Assembly (NCBI RefSeq): GCF_000210895.1
Contig: NC_015964.1
Coordinates: 1,695,501 to 1,759,500 of the forward strand
DNA: 64,000 nucleotides
Direction: 5' to 3'
Origin: Haemophilus parainfluenzae T3T1
GTDB lineage: Bacteria; Pseudomonadota; Gammaproteobacteria; Enterobacterales; Pasteurellaceae
Shown: positions 62,359 to 64,000 of the stretch, piece by piece
How positions within the stretch are numbered: the first letter of the stretch is position 1
Layout: each line of letters begins with the position of its first letter
The notes under the pieces: model-generated
The model's input: the letters and a program-made list of their open reading frames with translations, nothing else
What the model was told of the DNA's origin: nothing
The model's database searches: none
Translations under genes and position numbers: made by a program

Positions 62359-62834
62359 TAGATGTAATTAACTTCAATAATCTCGAACTCAACCGTTCCA
62401 CCTGGTGTGGTGATATTCACGGTATCATCCAACTCTTTGCCTATCAAACCACGGGCAATCGGTGAATTCACAGAAATCAAACCTGATTTAATATCTGCCT
62501 CATCATCACCTACGATTTGATAAGTCACTTCTTCATCGGTATCGGTATTCACTAATACAACTGTGGCACCAAAAATAACTTTACCGTTATTAGGTAATTT
62601 AGTGACATCGATAACCTGACAATTTGCAAGTTTGCCTTCAATCTCTTGAATACGTCCCTCGCAAAAACCTTGTTGCTCACGCGCGGCGTGATATTCTGCA
62701 TTTTCTTTTAAGTCGCCGTGCTCACGTGCTTCAGCTATCGCCTTGATAATTTCTGGGCGACGCTCATTTTTTAAGAAATCTAATTCTTCTCGTAATAACT
62801 CCGCACCGCGCACGGTCATTGGAATTTGTTTCAT
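62358..62834 (-). CDS. greA: Transcription elongation factor GreA
   Basis: GreA rescues backtracked RNA polymerase by stimulating transcript cleavage. The 158-residue protein has the N-terminal coiled-coil with the acidic tip ([17 protein letters not shown] near residue 38, the conserved D and E) and the C-terminal FKBP-like domain, including [14 protein letters not shown]. It is divergent from dacB, the E. coli arrangement. Confidence 0.98.
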   Translation of the reverse strand: MKQIPMTVRGAELLREELDFLKNERRPEIIKAIAEAREHGDLKENAEYHAAREQQGFCEGRIQEIEGKLANCQVIDVTKLPNNGKVIFGATVVLVNTDTDEEVTYQIVGDDEADIKSGLISVNSPIARGLIGKELDDTVNITTPGGTVEFEIIEVNYI

Positions 62835-62985
62835 TCTTTTTCCTTGAAATTTGGTAAAAACAAAACCACGACAACGTCTTGCAACCTTGCCGTAGCCAAT
62901 GAAAAATAAAAAATGATTTACTCAATTGAGTTCGGGGCTTATTATTATCCGTCTTAAGAAAAATAGCAACTAGAACAGTACAAAA

Positions 62986-64000
62986 ATGAGTAAAAAATCT
63001 TCCATTTCGACCGCACTTAAAGCGGCATTTATCACTCTCGGATTTTCTTTTTCTTCTATGGCTGAAGTTAATGTTACTTCAATCACCCAATATTTACCGG
63101 AAGGTGCATCGGCTGGCATCATTGCCAAAAACCTCAATAAAGATCAAATTATTGCCGATTACAATGGATCAACCTTTATGTTGCCAGCCAGTACGCAAAA
63201 GATCTTTACCGCTGTGGCAGCTAAATTAGTATTAGGTGATGCTTTCCAGTTTGAGACTTCACTTTTAAGTAACGGAAAAACTCAGAATAATACCTTAGAA
63301 GGTGATCTTGTTGTGCAATTTACTGGGGACCCCGATCTCACCAGTGGCCAACTTTATACCCTACTCGCTAATTTAAAAAATCAAGGTATTCAGAAGATTA
63401 ACGGCGATCTCGTGTTAGATACCTCTGTCTTTGCGAGCCACGACCGTGGGTTGGGTTGGATTTGGAACGATCTCACCATGTGCTTTAACTCTCCTCCTGC
63501 TGCGGCAAACATCGATAATAACTGTTTCTATGCAGAACTGGATGCGAATCAACCTGTAGGTGAAACCGTCAAAATTAACGTTCCCGCTCAATTTCCTATT
63601 CAAGTTTTCGGACAAGTTTATATTGTGGATCAGCAAGAGGCCGGTTATTGCCAGTTAGACGTTGTTGTTCACGACAATAATCGCTATCAAGTTAAAGGCT
63701 GTATTGCGCGTCAAGCAAAACCTTTCGGGCTCAGTTTTGCTGTACAAGATCCAGATGCCTATGCAGCTGCTATTATTCAACGCCAACTAAAACGTCTTGG
63801 CATCGAATTTACAGGTAAAGTGAAACAGCCTCAAAAACCACAGCAAGGGCAAAAACTTGCACAACATTTATCTAAACCACTGCCTGAATTATTGAAAAAA
63901 ATGATGAAAAAATCAGATAACCAGATTGCAGATGCTTTATTTAGAGCGGTAGCCTACAATTACTATAAACGCCCAGCTTCATTCCAATTAGGTACATTGG
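62986..64000 (+). CDS. dacB: D-alanyl-D-alanine carboxypeptidase/endopeptidase PBP4, 5' part (cut by window end)
   Basis: About 338 codons are visible and the frame is still open at the end of the window. The signal peptide (MSKKSSISTALKAAFITLGF, cleavage after SMA) is followed by the class C penicillin-binding domain. The active-site SxxK is ASTQK near residue 69. A PBP4-type insert follows, and then the SDN motif in MKKSDNQIADALF near 308. PBP4 is a periplasmic peptidoglycan hydrolase. An uptake signal lies inside the signal-peptide region at about 63008-63017. Confidence 0.95.
   Translation, partial: MSKKSSISTALKAAFITLGFSFSSMAEVNVTSITQYLPEGASAGIIAKNLNKDQIIADYNGSTFMLPASTQKIFTAVAAKLVLGDAFQFETSLLSNGKTQNNTLEGDLVVQFTGDPDLTSGQLYTLLANLKNQGIQKINGDLVLDTSVFASHDRGLGWIWNDLTMCFNSPPAAANIDNNCFYAELDANQPVGETVKINVPAQFPIQVFGQVYIVDQQEAGYCQLDVVVHDNNRYQVKGCIARQAKPFGLSFAVQDPDAYAAAIIQRQLKRLGIEFTGKVKQPQKPQQGQKLAQHLSKPLPELLKKMMKKSDNQIADALFRAVAYNYYKRPASFQLGTL

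Overview
The window is an AT-rich stretch of Gammaproteobacterial chromosome from family Pasteurellaceae, most likely genus Haemophilus. The main evidence is the very frequent 9-base Hin-type DNA uptake signal AAGTGCGGT / ACCGCACTT. It occurs inside genes and, repeatedly, as inverted pairs forming hairpins just after stop codons. Gene content and protein sequences also look Haemophilus-like. The species is not provable by eye. One complete trp cluster (E-G-orf-D-CF-ydfG-B-A) differs from the split arrangement I recall for H. influenzae Rd, so H. parainfluenzae or a close relative is a reasonable guess. I see no rRNA, tRNA, insertion sequence, prophage or CRISPR.

Layout. 1-5.7 kb: end of uspE, a CRP-linked periplasmic DUF4198 protein, a LOG-family enzyme coupled to topA, and a divergent LysR regulator. 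5.7-12.1 kb (minus strand): rnm-pyrD, an orphan OppA-like binding protein, pepN. 12.2-15.2 kb: purE-purK under a PurR box, then aspC. 15.3-18.1 kb: a YadA-like trimeric autotransporter adhesin with four 11-bp tandem repeats upstream. 18.2-21.7 kb: moaACDE behind a molybdenum-cofactor riboswitch, with a divergent YvcK-like gene. 21.8-26.6 kb: thiI and the isoprenoid set xseB-ispA-dxs. 26.7-31.1 kb: infC-rpmI-rplT, a hexose-6-phosphate mutarotase and thrS. 31.3-40.9 kb: azoR, then the trp operon with a TrpR operator and an unknown membrane protein at its end.

41-43 kb: rplM-rpsI-sspA-sspB. 43.4-50.7 kb: metF, an NlpC/P60 lipoprotein, pheS-pheT-ihfA, a fructosamine-kinase-like protein with an altered catalytic motif, and a lipoprotein combining a BamE-like and an OmpA-like domain. 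50.9-56.8 kb: sohB, asnS, can, a divergent bioD, ycgL, an Ala/Lys-rich repeat lipoprotein and sixA. 56.9-64 kb: glmM, folP, ftsH, rlmE, yhbY, greA and the start of dacB, an order close to that of E. coli.

Most of the window is conserved housekeeping DNA. The parts that look variable or under-described are the adhesin and its upstream repeats, the C11 tract before sixA, the HGN kinase homologue, the two uncharacterised proteins in the trp operon, and a possible small RNA after dxs. No clearly new multi-gene system is evident.
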